This document shows, one piece after another, positions 39,310 through 47,633 of a stretch of DNA of 64,000 bases. The notes beneath the pieces were generated by a model. The model was given only the letters and a program-made list of their open reading frames with translations, had not been told where the DNA came from and did not search any database. Origin of the DNA: CAG-103 sp963627135 (lineage in GTDB: Bacteria; Bacillota; Clostridia; Oscillospirales; Oscillospiraceae); NCBI GenBank assembly GCA_963627135.1, contig CAVFZY010000007.1, positions 132,213 through 196,212 on the forward strand. Reading direction: 5' to 3'. The translations under genes were made by a program, and so were the position numbers. Each line of letters starts with the position of its first letter. Within the stretch, counting starts at the first letter, position 1.

Positions 39310-42192
39310 ATGAAACGTTTTCTGGCGCTGCTGCTGACGCTGGTCATGCTTGTGTCCGCCTGCGGTCTGCAGGCGTTTGCCGCTGACGGCGACACGACGG
39401 CAGACACCGGCGATGAGCTGGTCGTCTACACGCGCTCCGGCGCAATGCGGACATTCCATGTCGGCGATACTTTTTCGTATACCTACTGGTTCCGGCTGAC
39501 GTCCGGCTCCGTCAACAAGATCACTGGCCACGTGCTGTATGACAGCCAGTGCCTGTCGGTCAATGTCGACGGCTGCAAGTTCCCGAACATGACGTCCGCG
39601 TCGACAAAGGACAATGCGGGCGACTTCGAATTCCACGACACGTTCACGACGGATCAGGGCGGCAAGTTTGCCACCTCCTCGCCGCAGGTCATGGCGAACA
39701 TTTCCTTCACCGTCACGCGCGGCGGTACGGCGTATCTGACGACGCTGCTCGAGGAGCTGGAGATCCGCAAGTCCAACGGTGACAAGTCGCAGCTCGTCAC
39801 GGAGTTCGTGAACAAGACCTGGTCGCCGACGATGTATTCCACGTACGACTATCTGCAGGATGAGAAGCCCTCGGCCGTCTCCACGCCGCTGAGCGCCTCG
39901 TCCGATGTCGCGTGGTTCTATGCCGTCGAGGCGGAGACCGGGGCGGCCATCCCGGCCGGGGTGACGTTTGAACTCACCGGCACGTCCGGCAACGGCGAGC
40001 ACATCGAGCGCACGGTCGTGTCCGATGCCTATGGCTTTGTCGGCTTTGGCACAGTGCCGTACGGTACTTATTATATTCAGACACGCACGGCGGACGGGGC
40101 CGAGGTGGCGTACATCATCCGTGACGGCTCGCGCACGCTGCCCGATGTGGAAAACGGCAAGCTGCAGCTCGACCACACGCTGTACTACAAAACGGCGGAT
40201 CCCAGCGAGCTGCGCTCCATTACGGTCACGTTCGAGTGGACGAATGAGCTGATCGCGCCCGACGAGGTCTACACAAAGGACCGGCCGACGAGCGTGTACA
40301 TGGAGCTGAGCCGCAACAGCGATGCTGTGGTCGTGGCGCGCCATTCGTCCGATCCCGAGGACGGACAGGCCGTCTTTGACAATCTGCCCATCCATGATGA
40401 CAATGGCAACGAGATCACCTATGTCCTGACTACGACGACATTGCAGCATTACGATGCTCAGATCACGCGCACGGACATGGGCTTCCACATCAATTTTGTC
40501 TATCTCAATGACCACACATGGGAGACGACCCGCACCGAGCCCACCTGCACGGTGGACGGTTCTATCGTCTCCGTGTGTCAGGACTGCGGCGCGGTGGACC
40601 GAGTCGTTCTGCCCATGACCGGTCACAAGCTGGTCTCTTCCGGACACGATGCTACCTGTACGCAGAAGGGCTACCGGCGCTACATGTGCACGCAGTGCGA
40701 TTATTGGTATGAGAAGGAGATCGCTGCTCTCGGCCACGACTGGAGCGATTGGGAGGTCGATCTCGAGGCAACTGCCTACGCTGACGGCATCAAGCACCGC
40801 ACGTGCATGCGCTGCGGCGAGGTGGAGACATATGCCATTCCGGGCGGCAACCACCAGCACACGATGAAAAAGTTCGTCGTCCAGCCGACCTGTACCGAGC
40901 AGGGCTACACGGAGTACCGTTGCGTCAACAAGGCGGACCTGCCGTGCGGCGAATCCTATATCGTGGAGGGCAGCCGTACCCCCGCGCTCGGCCATGACTA
41001 CAGCGGCGACAGCGGCATCCGCACGATCGTGGAGCCGACCTGCACCACGACCGGCCTGAAGGAATATAACTGCTCCCGCTGCGGCGAAACTTACACGGAG
41101 ATTGTCCCGCAGCTGGGCCATGATTACGAGCTCAAGTCCGAAAACAGCAAGGAAGCGGACTGCACGCAGCCGGGCACGGAGTATTATGTCTGCGGCCGGT
41201 GCGGCGACGTGCATCTGGTGCGCATACCGGCAAAGGGCCACGACTGGGGTGACTGGATCATCGACCGGCAGGAGACTGACCAGACCGACGGCGCCAAGCA
41301 CCGCGTCTGCAAGACCTGCGGCGAGCGGCAGGACGCCACGATCCCGAAGCTGAGTCATGTGCACAACCACATCCCCACGGTCGTCGAGCCGACCTGCGAG
41401 CAGCAGGGCTATACGCGCTACACCTGCGCCTGCGGCGATACGTATATTGAAGAGAGCAGTTATGTGTCCGCGCTCGGCCACGCCTGGGTCGAGACCGACC
41501 GGCAGGAGCCGACGAGCAAGACTGTCGGCGTCATCACCTATACCTGCCAGCGCTGTGCCAAGCTGCGTTATGAGTTCATCCCCAAGACCGAGCAGGTCGA
41601 AACCTGGAAAAACCCCTACCGCGATGTGCGCAGCACTGCATGGTACTATGAGGATGTGGCCTATGTCACACAAAACGGCCTCATGGTCGGCACCTCGACG
41701 CTGACCTTCTCGCCGGGGGACGAGATGAGCCGTGCTATGCTCGTCGCGGTGCTCTACCGGATGAGCGGCTCGCCGAGCGTGGCGGGCATGACCGCACCAT
41801 TCACGGATGTGCCGGATGGTCAGTGGTACACGGACGCGGTCATCTGGGCGTATAACTGCGGCGTGGTCAGCGGCACGAGCACGACGACGTTCTCGCCCAT
41901 GCTGAACATCACGCGCGAGCAGATGATGACGATGTTCTACGGCTACGCCGAGTTTATGGACTACAACACGGTGGCAGTCGCCGACCTGAGTGTGTTCCCG
42001 GACGGCGGGAGTGTTTCGGCCTGGGCACAGACCGAGATGGGCTGGGCCGTTGCCAACACGCTCATCAGCGGTGTGCAGGAAGGCAGCACAACGTATCTGC
42101 GTCCGCAGGGGAGTGCCACGCGCGCCGAGGCGGCAGCGATCCTGCACCGCTTTGACCAGTGGCGTGTCAACGCCGTCGTCACGGTGAAATGA
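39310..42192 (+). CDS. secreted S-layer-homology protein with CxxC repeats
   Basis: A 960-residue exported protein. A signal peptide (MKRFLALLLTLVMLVSACG, cleavage probably after LQAFA) starts it. Next come a cohesin-like beta domain, two Cna-B/SpaA-like modules (GVTFELTGTSGNGEH, VTFEWTNELIAPDE), then about seven repeats of the pattern PTC..xG...Y.C..CG..Y...I..LGHDW, each with paired cysteines like a zinc ribbon. Three SLH modules at the C-terminus (YRDVRSTAWYYEDVAYVTQ, FTDVPDGQWYTDAVIWAYN, FPDGGSVSAWAQTEMGWAV) anchor it to the wall glycan. Pyruvylated wall polymer is the usual SLH ligand, which fits the pyruvyltransferase at 7146-7994. An upstream ATG at 39305 is out of frame. Function beyond surface anchoring is unknown. 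Confidence 0.88.
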   Translation: MKRFLALLLTLVMLVSACGLQAFAADGDTTADTGDELVVYTRSGAMRTFHVGDTFSYTYWFRLTSGSVNKITGHVLYDSQCLSVNVDGCKFPNMTSASTKDNAGDFEFHDTFTTDQGGKFATSSPQVMANISFTVTRGGTAYLTTLLEELEIRKSNGDKSQLVTEFVNKTWSPTMYSTYDYLQDEKPSAVSTPLSASSDVAWFYAVEAETGAAIPAGVTFELTGTSGNGEHIERTVVSDAYGFVGFGTVPYGTYYIQTRTADGAEVAYIIRDGSRTLPDVENGKLQLDHTLYYKTADPSELRSITVTFEWTNELIAPDEVYTKDRPTSVYMELSRNSDAVVVARHSSDPEDGQAVFDNLPIHDDNGNEITYVLTTTTLQHYDAQITRTDMGFHINFVYLNDHTWETTRTEPTCTVDGSIVSVCQDCGAVDRVVLPMTGHKLVSSGHDATCTQKGYRRYMCTQCDYWYEKEIAALGHDWSDWEVDLEATAYADGIKHRTCMRCGEVETYAIPGGNHQHTMKKFVVQPTCTEQGYTEYRCVNKADLPCGESYIVEGSRTPALGHDYSGDSGIRTIVEPTCTTTGLKEYNCSRCGETYTEIVPQLGHDYELKSENSKEADCTQPGTEYYVCGRCGDVHLVRIPAKGHDWGDWIIDRQETDQTDGAKHRVCKTCGERQDATIPKLSHVHNHIPTVVEPTCEQQGYTRYTCACGDTYIEESSYVSALGHAWVETDRQEPTSKTVGVITYTCQRCAKLRYEFIPKTEQVETWKNPYRDVRSTAWYYEDVAYVTQNGLMVGTSTLTFSPGDEMSRAMLVAVLYRMSGSPSVAGMTAPFTDVPDGQWYTDAVIWAYNCGVVSGTSTTTFSPMLNITREQMMTMFYGYAEFMDYNTVAVADLSVFPDGGSVSAWAQTEMGWAVANTLISGVQEGSTTYLRPQGSATRAEAAAILHRFDQWRVNAVVTVK

Positions 42193-42213
42193 AAAACAGG
42201 AGGAGATCATATC

Positions 42214-42825
42214 ATGGCCAATCTTGTTATTACGATCGGGAGAGAAAACGGCAGCGGCGGCCGGCAGCTCGGCAGCGAGCTGGCAGCGGCGCTGGGTGTC
42301 AAGTGCTACGATTCGGAGCTCATCAATGAGACGGCGAAAGCGAGCGGCTTTGCCAAGAGCTTCGTTGAGACGCATGAAGAGCAGCGTCCGGGCAGCTTTC
42401 TGTATTCGCTCGTGACGGGCGGCGGCGTCATTGCCGACGAGCAGCCGTTCCCGGTGCAGATCTTTCAGGCGCAGTCGGAAGTCATCCGTACCATCGCGGC
42501 GCGCGAATCATGCGTCATCGTCGGCCGCTGCGCGGACTATGTCCTGCGTGACGATCCGAACGCGGTGCTCGTGAATCTGTTTGTCCACGCGCCGATGGCC
42601 GCCCGCATCCGCCGTGAGAGCGTGCGCACGAACACCACGCCCGCGGAAGCGGAAAAGCGCATCCGTCAGGTGGATAAGGAACGCGCGGCGTACTATAACT
42701 TCTTCTCCTCCAAGCGCTGGGGCGATGCGCAGGCCTACGACCTGTGCGTCAACACCGACGGGCTGGAGATCAGCGACGTTGCCAAGCTCGTGCTCCGCTA
42801 TCTGGAGCTGCGCGGCCTGCGCTGA
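42214..42825 (+). CDS. cytidylate kinase-like family protein
   Basis: A 203-residue P-loop protein of the cytidylate-kinase-like family common in Clostridia. The nucleotide motif is a degenerate GRENGSGGRQLG near residues 9-20. Next come an ETHEEQRPGSFLY segment, IVGRCADYVLRDDP, RIRRESVRTN (lid arginines) and DKERAAYYNFFS. It differs from true Cmk, and the physiological substrate is not known. GGAGGAGATC precedes the ATG. It is 21 bp after the SLH gene and probably shares its transcript, ended by the hairpin at 42882. Confidence 0.85.
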   Translation: MANLVITIGRENGSGGRQLGSELAAALGVKCYDSELINETAKASGFAKSFVETHEEQRPGSFLYSLVTGGGVIADEQPFPVQIFQAQSEVIRTIAARESCVIVGRCADYVLRDDPNAVLVNLFVHAPMAARIRRESVRTNTTPAEAEKRIRQVDKERAAYYNFFSSKRWGDAQAYDLCVNTDGLEISDVAKLVLRYLELRGLR

Positions 42826-42881
42826 ACCACAGGCGTCTGCCGGTTTTCCTGTGCGTTGTGCTGCCCTGAATGCGTAAAGGT

Positions 42882-42916
42882 CCCCCGGTGCGGATTCATT
42901 CCGCACCGGGGGATCT
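42882..42916. terminator. GC-rich hairpin shared by two converging genes
   Basis: CCCCCGGTGCGGA (42882-42894) pairs perfectly with TCCGCACCGGGGG (42900-42912) around TTCAT. ATCTTTC follows on the plus strand and ACCTTTACGC on the minus strand. The stop of the minus-strand RHH gene lies in the loop. A near copy occurs at 43705-43735. Confidence 0.75.
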
Positions 42917-43093
42917 TTCACTTTCTGTGGACTCATTCATGTTGGATAGCGCAAATGCGATGCACTGATTGATGAATTCGTTGCGGCTGATGTCAAACGC
43001 GGCCGCGCGGCTGTCGATCTGCCGGAGCGTCACGGTAGAGATCCGCAGGGAAATGGCCTCTTTTTCCGGCTTGACCGGTGAAAATTTTTCCAT
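42896..43093 (-). CDS. ribbon-helix-helix DNA-binding protein
   Basis: A 65-residue protein. KEAISLRISTVTLRQIDSRA is the ribbon strand and first helix, and ISRNEFINQCIAFALSNM the second helix of an RHH (CopG/Arc-type) fold, which binds DNA as a dimer. ATG at 43093 has GAGG 9 bp upstream. It is divergent from the membrane-protein gene at 43200 with about 100 bp between them. TATCCGATATGC and ATTCGATATC in that gap could be its operators. No toxin gene is adjacent, so it may be a simple repressor. Confidence 0.7.
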   Translation of the reverse strand: MEKFSPVKPEKEAISLRISTVTLRQIDSRAAAFDISRNEFINQCIAFALSNMNESTESERSPGAE

Positions 43094-43111
43094 ACTGCAT
43101 CGCCTCGTTTT

Positions 43112-43140
43112 TTGACTTATTGTATCCGATATGCTATCTT
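43112..43140 (+). promoter_or_regulatory. promoter of the membrane-protein gene
   Basis: TTGACT (43112-43117) and TATCTT (43135-43140) are 17 bp apart, 60 bp before the ATG at 43200. GATAT-containing half-sites flank the -10. Confidence 0.65.
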
Positions 43141-43199
43141 AAAAACATATTCAATATTCGATATCTAAAATCAAATACTCCAAAAGGAGTGGGAATAGA

Positions 43200-43690
43200 A
43201 TGAATGAAACAGAAAAACGTGCACAGGAGGCAAATGCCTGGCCCGGTCGGATGGTGATCTCTTCGGCATTCTCGGCGGTCACTGTCATTCTGCTGCTGAA
43301 CTGGTTTGACATTCGATATCTGTCGTACTTCACGGACCGTTCGGCATGCTCGGTTTATGATGTTGTGGCCAGATGGGCGGATATCACGCAGATCATCCAA
43401 CTGGAACATTACACGGCGCTGGTCTATGTGATGGGCGGGCTGGCAGTGATCAGTGCGCTGCTGCACCTGTTCGTATTTTATCAGGCGCTGCAAAGAAAGG
43501 CGGATACCGCCTCGAACGGCTGCGCTGCGGCGTGGTCATCCGTGATCGTGAGCATTTATACGCTGATCGTCGTCTGGGTGCTCAATGGTGGTGTGTCCAT
43601 TATTATCTTCAAGCTCCCGTTTTACCTGTTTGCGGCCACGGGCGTGCGGAACTGTGTTATTACATTTCCGAGGCCAAAAAGCAGCGGTAA
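43200..43690 (+). pseudogene. membrane protein gene with probable single-base deletion near its 3' end
   Basis: AAAAGGAGTGGG precedes ATG at 43200. The frame encodes an unrecognised membrane protein with three to four hydrophobic segments (MVISSAFSAVTVILLLNWF, ALVYVMGGLAVISALLHLF, VIVSIYTLIVVWVLNGGV, IIIFKLPFYLFAATG). After FAATG the frame runs on through a hairpin into sequence antisense to the next gene, which is not credible. In another frame the same place reads AELCYYISEAKKQR and stops with TAA at 43688-43690, 14 bp before the hairpin. A one-base deletion near 43640 restores a natural ending of about 164 residues. It could be a real frameshift or an assembly error. Confidence 0.6.
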
Positions 43691-43704
43691 AGGGAAAACA
43701 TATT

Positions 43705-43738
43705 CCCCCGGCGCGGACTCACTCCGCGCCGGGGGGGG
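43705..43738. repeat. GC-rich hairpin, near copy of the one at 42882
   Basis: CCCCCGGCGCGGA (43705-43717) and TCCGCGCCGGGGG (43723-43735) flank CTCAC, with three extra G. It differs from the 42882 element by one compensating base pair in the stem and by its loop. Position just after the TAA at 43690 fits a terminator, although the U-run is poor. Confidence 0.65.
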
Positions 43739-43842
43739 ACCTTTGTCTCCGCAAAGTTTTCTGCCCGCCGCCAGGATGCGACGGCTTTTTTCGCTGCGGC
43801 TGTGTATGCTGGTGTCAAACAAAAGCAAAGGAGGATGGATCC

Positions 43843-44088
43843 GTGAAGAAACTCCGCTTTGTGATCTTTGTCATGCTCATCATGCTGCTGCTGTGTTCAG
43901 CCGCGCGTGCGGTTCGGTCGGGTCCCGCCGCGCAGCCCGTGCAAATGCAAAAAACCTCCTGCACAGCAGGAGGTTTTCCCATATGTATCGATGCTCAGAA
44001 CAGGTCCTCGACCACTTTCTCGGGCGGGACTTCCAGCAGCGTCGGGTTGTGCATATACATCTTCATGTACTTGAACGAGGAGGCGTAA
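43843..44088 (+). pseudogene. possible remnant of a small secreted-protein gene
   Basis: AAAGGAGG lies 7 bp before GTG at 43843. The first 20 codons read like a signal peptide (KKLRFVIFVMLIMLLLCSAA). The rest has no recognisable domain, crosses the terminator at 43950 and runs antisense into the next gene. It is probably a truncated gene whose body has been lost. A true short peptide is possible. Confidence 0.3.
43949..43979 (-). terminator. intrinsic terminator of the acyltransferase-fold gene
   Basis: AAAACCTCCTGC (43951-43962) pairs with GCAGGAGGTTTT (43966-43977) around a 3-base loop. On the minus strand a run of six T follows. Confidence 0.85.
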
Positions 44089-44870
44089 TAGTACCCGTCG
44101 CACACGCGCTCGTCCATGACGGCCATGAAGTCGATGTACTTACGCTCGACCGGCTTGCCTTCGCGGTCGAGCTCGACCGCCTTGCGCTTGGCGCCAAAGG
44201 CAATGAACATCGGCAGGTTGCCGAAGTTGTACAGGTGATGATAGATCGGCGGGATGCCGAGTGAGCCCATGTCGGTGATGATCATTGAGCCGTGGAAGGG
44301 GCTGGCGTCCAGCAGCTTCTGCGGGATGATCCCAAAGTAATCCATCACGCGCAGGCAGCCAATGGCAAAGCGCAGCAGGAAACGCGGCAGCTTCAGCAGC
44401 GCGCCGGCAATCTGCTCGGTGTTGTTGTCCTCGCCGCCGTACTTGATCTCGTCGATCTTCTCATTCATCTTGCGGTAGACATCAAAAATCGTGTCCGTCG
44501 GGGAAAAGACGGCTTTGATGGTTGTCTCGTTCGAGGTGGTGGACATGCTGCGGCGCACGGTCAGTACGACCTCAATATTGTTGCGCGCATAGATGCGCCG
44601 GCCAGCCACAAAGCGGTTGATGCCAGGGCGGAGGGAGACCATGCGGATGTAGGCTGCGATGAACAGGTGCAGGTAGCCGAGGCCCTTGTAGCCCTCGAGG
44701 CGCTTCTGCCGCAGCCAGCGGTCGGTGTTCGTGATCTCGATGCAGTCCTCAAACTGATTGCAGGCGTCGTTCTTCGTGGGCATGATGTAGGGCATGAACT
44801 TGTAAAACGGTGCGAGGGACTGAATCAGGCGGCCGTCCTTGCGGTCACCGAAGCGGCGTTTGCTCTCCAT
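43995..44870 (-). CDS. stand-alone 2-oxoacid dehydrogenase acyltransferase-fold protein lacking the catalytic His
   Basis: A 291-residue protein resembling only the C-terminal catalytic domain of E2 acyltransferases, without lipoyl or peripheral-binding domains. The fold's late motif appears as MDERVCDGYYYASSFKYM. In active E2 and chloramphenicol acetyltransferases this is HxxxDG, and here the His is replaced by Glu. The segment SMIITDMGSLGIPPIYHHLY matches the strand before it. ATG at 44870 with GGAGG 9 bp upstream is preferred; the upstream in-frame ATG has no site. No dehydrogenase partner genes are near. It may be a non-acetylating relative or a pseudoenzyme. Confidence 0.75.
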   Translation of the reverse strand: MESKRRFGDRKDGRLIQSLAPFYKFMPYIMPTKNDACNQFEDCIEITNTDRWLRQKRLEGYKGLGYLHLFIAAYIRMVSLRPGINRFVAGRRIYARNNIEVVLTVRRSMSTTSNETTIKAVFSPTDTIFDVYRKMNEKIDEIKYGGEDNNTEQIAGALLKLPRFLLRFAIGCLRVMDYFGIIPQKLLDASPFHGSMIITDMGSLGIPPIYHHLYNFGNLPMFIAFGAKRKAVELDREGKPVERKYIDFMAVMDERVCDGYYYASSFKYMKMYMHNPTLLEVPPEKVVEDLF

Positions 44871-45285
44871 ATGAAAGTACCTCCGAATATACGAATATAG
44901 TTCAAACTTTTTAACTTTAGCAAAAAACATTATAGGCTATTTCCGGCGCAATAGCAAGGGGAAAAGCATTTTTCATGCTGAAATCTTGCGTTCCCCAACA
45001 TTTTGTTCATTTTTATATCAGAAATTTTGAATGCCAGTATCGCGAAAAATCATATAAAAATGTGGCCGTTAAGAACGCGCTAATGTCATGGGAAAAACGT
45101 GAAAAACCTAGCAGACTCAGCACTTTTTTAACACTGAGGTGTTTGAATTTTGACAGACATTTTTGGGCAATTTTACTTGCGCAACGGGCTTGAATAAGGT
45201 AAAATACCTACATTATGTAGAAACAGTTCGTGAAAACGGGTGTTGCGCGGCATAATAAGAGTTTGATTCGTAGGGAGGTGTACGG
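44871..45285 (+). promoter_or_regulatory. 415-bp AT-rich leader of the V-ATPase operon
   Basis: No gene is supported here. The stretch is much richer in A/T than its neighbours. TTGCGC (45177-45182) and TAAAAT (45100-region position 45200-45205) are 17 bp apart and are the best promoter for the ntp operon. TTGACA at 45150-45155 is a perfect -35 but has only weak -10 candidates. GGGAGGTGTACGG precedes the first ntp gene. Confidence 0.5.
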
Positions 45286-45600
45286 ATGTCATTTGAGGCG
45301 ATAACAACGATCAGTGACGCAGAAAACCGGGCCAGGCAGATCAAAGCCGACGCGCAGGCAGCCGCTGCGGCGGCAGTGGAAGCGGCCCAGGCCGAGGGAA
45401 AGGCGGCGATAGAGGCTGCCGTCGGCAAGGCGCAGCAGGAACTGCAGACGCTGCGGGCCAAATCGGATGAAAAGGCGAAGGCGGATGCGGAAACGCTGGC
45501 GGCGGAGACCAAGAACAAGGAAGCTGCCATGCGCATCAAGGCCAAGACCAATCTGGATCGGGCGGCATCACTCATCGTGGAAAGGATTGTGAACGGCTGA
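45286..45600 (+). CDS. ntpF: V-type ATPase peripheral stalk subunit (G/H-type)
   Basis: A 104-residue coiled-coil protein, strongly Ala/Glu/Lys-rich, with heptad-like ARQIKADAQAAAAAAVEAAQ and ending AASLIVERIVNG. It pairs with subunit E to form the peripheral stalk that ties the catalytic head to subunit I. It is first in an operon whose order (F-I-K-E-C-G-A-B-D) is that of the Enterococcus hirae Na+-ATPase. Its TGA overlaps the ntpI ATG by one base (TGATGG). Confidence 0.85.
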   Translation: MSFEAITTISDAENRARQIKADAQAAAAAAVEAAQAEGKAAIEAAVGKAQQELQTLRAKSDEKAKADAETLAAETKNKEAAMRIKAKTNLDRAASLIVERIVNG

Positions 45601-47582
45601 TGGCCATTGTACACATGAAAAAGCTGCGGCTCATGGTCGTTCGCCGGCAGAAAGATGAGCTGCTCCGGGATCTGATGCTGCTTGGCTGCGTGCAGATCTC
45701 GGAACCGGACGCCTTGCTTGCGGACGCGGAAGCTGCCGCGGTTCTGCGTCAGGAGAGTGGCAATGTGACGGAGGTGCGCAGTGAACTCACGCGTCTGACC
45801 GCCGCACTCAAGCTGCTCGACAAGTATGCGCCGGTCAAGTCCAAGCTGCTCAGTTCCCGGCCGGAGGTCACGGAGGCTGACTTCCTGGATGACGGTGCAT
45901 ACCGCCAGGAGCTCGATGCAGTCACCCGGCTCGAGGAACTGGAAGCGACGGTGCGCCGGCTCAACGGTGAGGAGGCCAAGCTCCGCAGCAATATCGAGGC
46001 CCTGCGCCCGTGGCAGACGCTTGACCTGCCGCTGGATCTGGGCGAAACCGTAAGGACCCGCATTTCTCTCGGCATGCTGCCCGCAGCGGTGGACCTTGCC
46101 GAGGCCACCAAAGCATTGGCGGACGCTGCGCCCGAGTCGCAGCTGTATGAGATCTCTTCGGACAAGGAACAGCACTATGTGTTGCTCATTTGCTTGAAAG
46201 AGGAGCTGACGGAAGCCATCACGGCGCTGCGCGCGTCCGGCTTCACGCTGGCAAATCTGGGCGGCACGCCGGGCACGGCAAAGCAGAACATGGAAGATGC
46301 GCAGCGGCAGATCGCGGATATCATCCGCAAGCGCGAGCAGGCGGAGACGGATATCGCCGCCTTTGCCCCGCATCGGGATGCGTTCAAACTCTGCATCGAC
46401 CGCGCGAGCGTGAAGCTCGGCCGCGCGGAGGCGGAAGAGCGTCTCGTCGGCACCGAGAGCGTCGTGTGCATGCGCGGCTGGCTCACGGCGCCGGAGGAGG
46501 ACAAACTCACCGCGGTGCTCGCAAAGTATGACTGCGCCTGGGATCTGGCCGATCCCACGGAGGACGAGTACCCCGAGGTGCCGGTCAAACTCAAAAACAA
46601 CAAATTTACCGAACCGCTGAACATGGTCACGAACATGTACAGTCTGCCGGCTTACGGCACGGTGGATCCGAACCCGCTCATGGCGCCGTTTTTCATTTTG
46701 TTCTACGGCATCATGATGGCGGACATGGGTTACGGCCTTGTGATGATGATCGCGGCGCTCGTCGCGCTCGGCAAGATGAAGCCGAAACGCGGCAGCAAGT
46801 ATTTCTGTGAGCTGCTGCTCGCCTGCGGCGTGTCGACGTTCCTGCTCGGCATCGTGACGGGCGGCTTCTTCGGCAATGCCGTGCCGACGATCGTGAATAT
46901 GTTCGGCCATGACGTCAAGCTCGGCATCCTGACAAGTCCGCTGCTCGACCCGCTGACCGATACGACGACGATCCTCGTCGGCGCCATGGTGCTCGGCTTT
47001 ATCCAGCTCATGACCGGTATGATCGTGAACATGGTCATGGAGTGCCGCCAGGGCAAGGTCGGCGATGCGATCTTCAACGAGGGCACGTGGATCGTGCTCT
47101 TCGCGGGTCTCGGCCTGTATGTACTGAAGATCGGCAACATCGGCAAGGTCCCGGTCGTGCTGTGTATCGGCGTTCTGATGCTGATCTACGGCGCCGGCCG
47201 CGACGCCAAGGGCTTCGGCAAAGTCACTGCCGTGTTTGGTGCGGTCTATAACGGCCTGACCGGCTGGTTCGGCGACATTCTCTCGTATTCCCGACTCATG
47301 GCTCTGATGCTGGCCGGCAGTGTCATCGCGCAGGTATTCAATACCCTTGCCGCGATGCCGTCGAGCGGCGGCGTGACGGTCGTGTCGATGCTGATCTTTA
47401 TCATCATCTTCCTGTTGGGCCATCTGCTCAACTTCGGCCTGAACCTGCTCGGCTGCTTCGTGCATGACCTGCGTCTGCAGTGCCTGGAGTTCTTCGGCAA
47501 GTTCTATGTCGACGGCGGCAAGCCGTTCCGCCCGCTCGAGATCAACACGCGCTTTGTCGACGTGGAAAATCATAATTTCTAA
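45600..47582 (+). CDS. ntpI: V-type ATPase subunit I (membrane stator a-subunit)
   Basis: A 660-residue protein. The cytoplasmic N-terminal half (about residues 1-340) is made of alpha/beta lobes and coiled coil. The membrane half has seven to eight helices, starting at NPLMAPFFILFYGIMMADMG. The conserved FYGIMMADMGYGL and SYSRLMALMLAGSVIAQVFN belong to the ion half-channels, the latter with the essential Arg that faces the proteolipid ring. It guides ions to subunit K. Overlap with ntpF suggests translational coupling. Confidence 0.94.
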   Translation: MAIVHMKKLRLMVVRRQKDELLRDLMLLGCVQISEPDALLADAEAAAVLRQESGNVTEVRSELTRLTAALKLLDKYAPVKSKLLSSRPEVTEADFLDDGAYRQELDAVTRLEELEATVRRLNGEEAKLRSNIEALRPWQTLDLPLDLGETVRTRISLGMLPAAVDLAEATKALADAAPESQLYEISSDKEQHYVLLICLKEELTEAITALRASGFTLANLGGTPGTAKQNMEDAQRQIADIIRKREQAETDIAAFAPHRDAFKLCIDRASVKLGRAEAEERLVGTESVVCMRGWLTAPEEDKLTAVLAKYDCAWDLADPTEDEYPEVPVKLKNNKFTEPLNMVTNMYSLPAYGTVDPNPLMAPFFILFYGIMMADMGYGLVMMIAALVALGKMKPKRGSKYFCELLLACGVSTFLLGIVTGGFFGNAVPTIVNMFGHDVKLGILTSPLLDPLTDTTTILVGAMVLGFIQLMTGMIVNMVMECRQGKVGDAIFNEGTWIVLFAGLGLYVLKIGNIGKVPVVLCIGVLMLIYGAGRDAKGFGKVTAVFGAVYNGLTGWFGDILSYSRLMALMLAGSVIAQVFNTLAAMPSSGGVTVVSMLIFIIIFLLGHLLNFGLNLLGCFVHDLRLQCLEFFGKFYVDGGKPFRPLEINTRFVDVENHNF

Positions 47583-47633
47583 ACATTCGTATTTTCGTAT
47601 TCAAGAGACAAGATATTTAAGGAGGAAATTAAA

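Noticed and set aside
39211..42375. 1054-residue minus-strand open frame opposite the SLH gene
   Set aside because: No start signal; the opposite strand encodes signal peptide, repeats and SLH modules.
43691..44264. Continuation of the membrane-protein frame to a 354-residue product
   Set aside because: The extra part passes a hairpin and runs antisense to the acyltransferase-fold gene; a frameshift is the better explanation.
45213..47573. 786-residue minus-strand open frame opposite ntpI
   Set aside because: His/Arg/Asp-rich shadow; the plus strand has the conserved V-ATPase subunit I.
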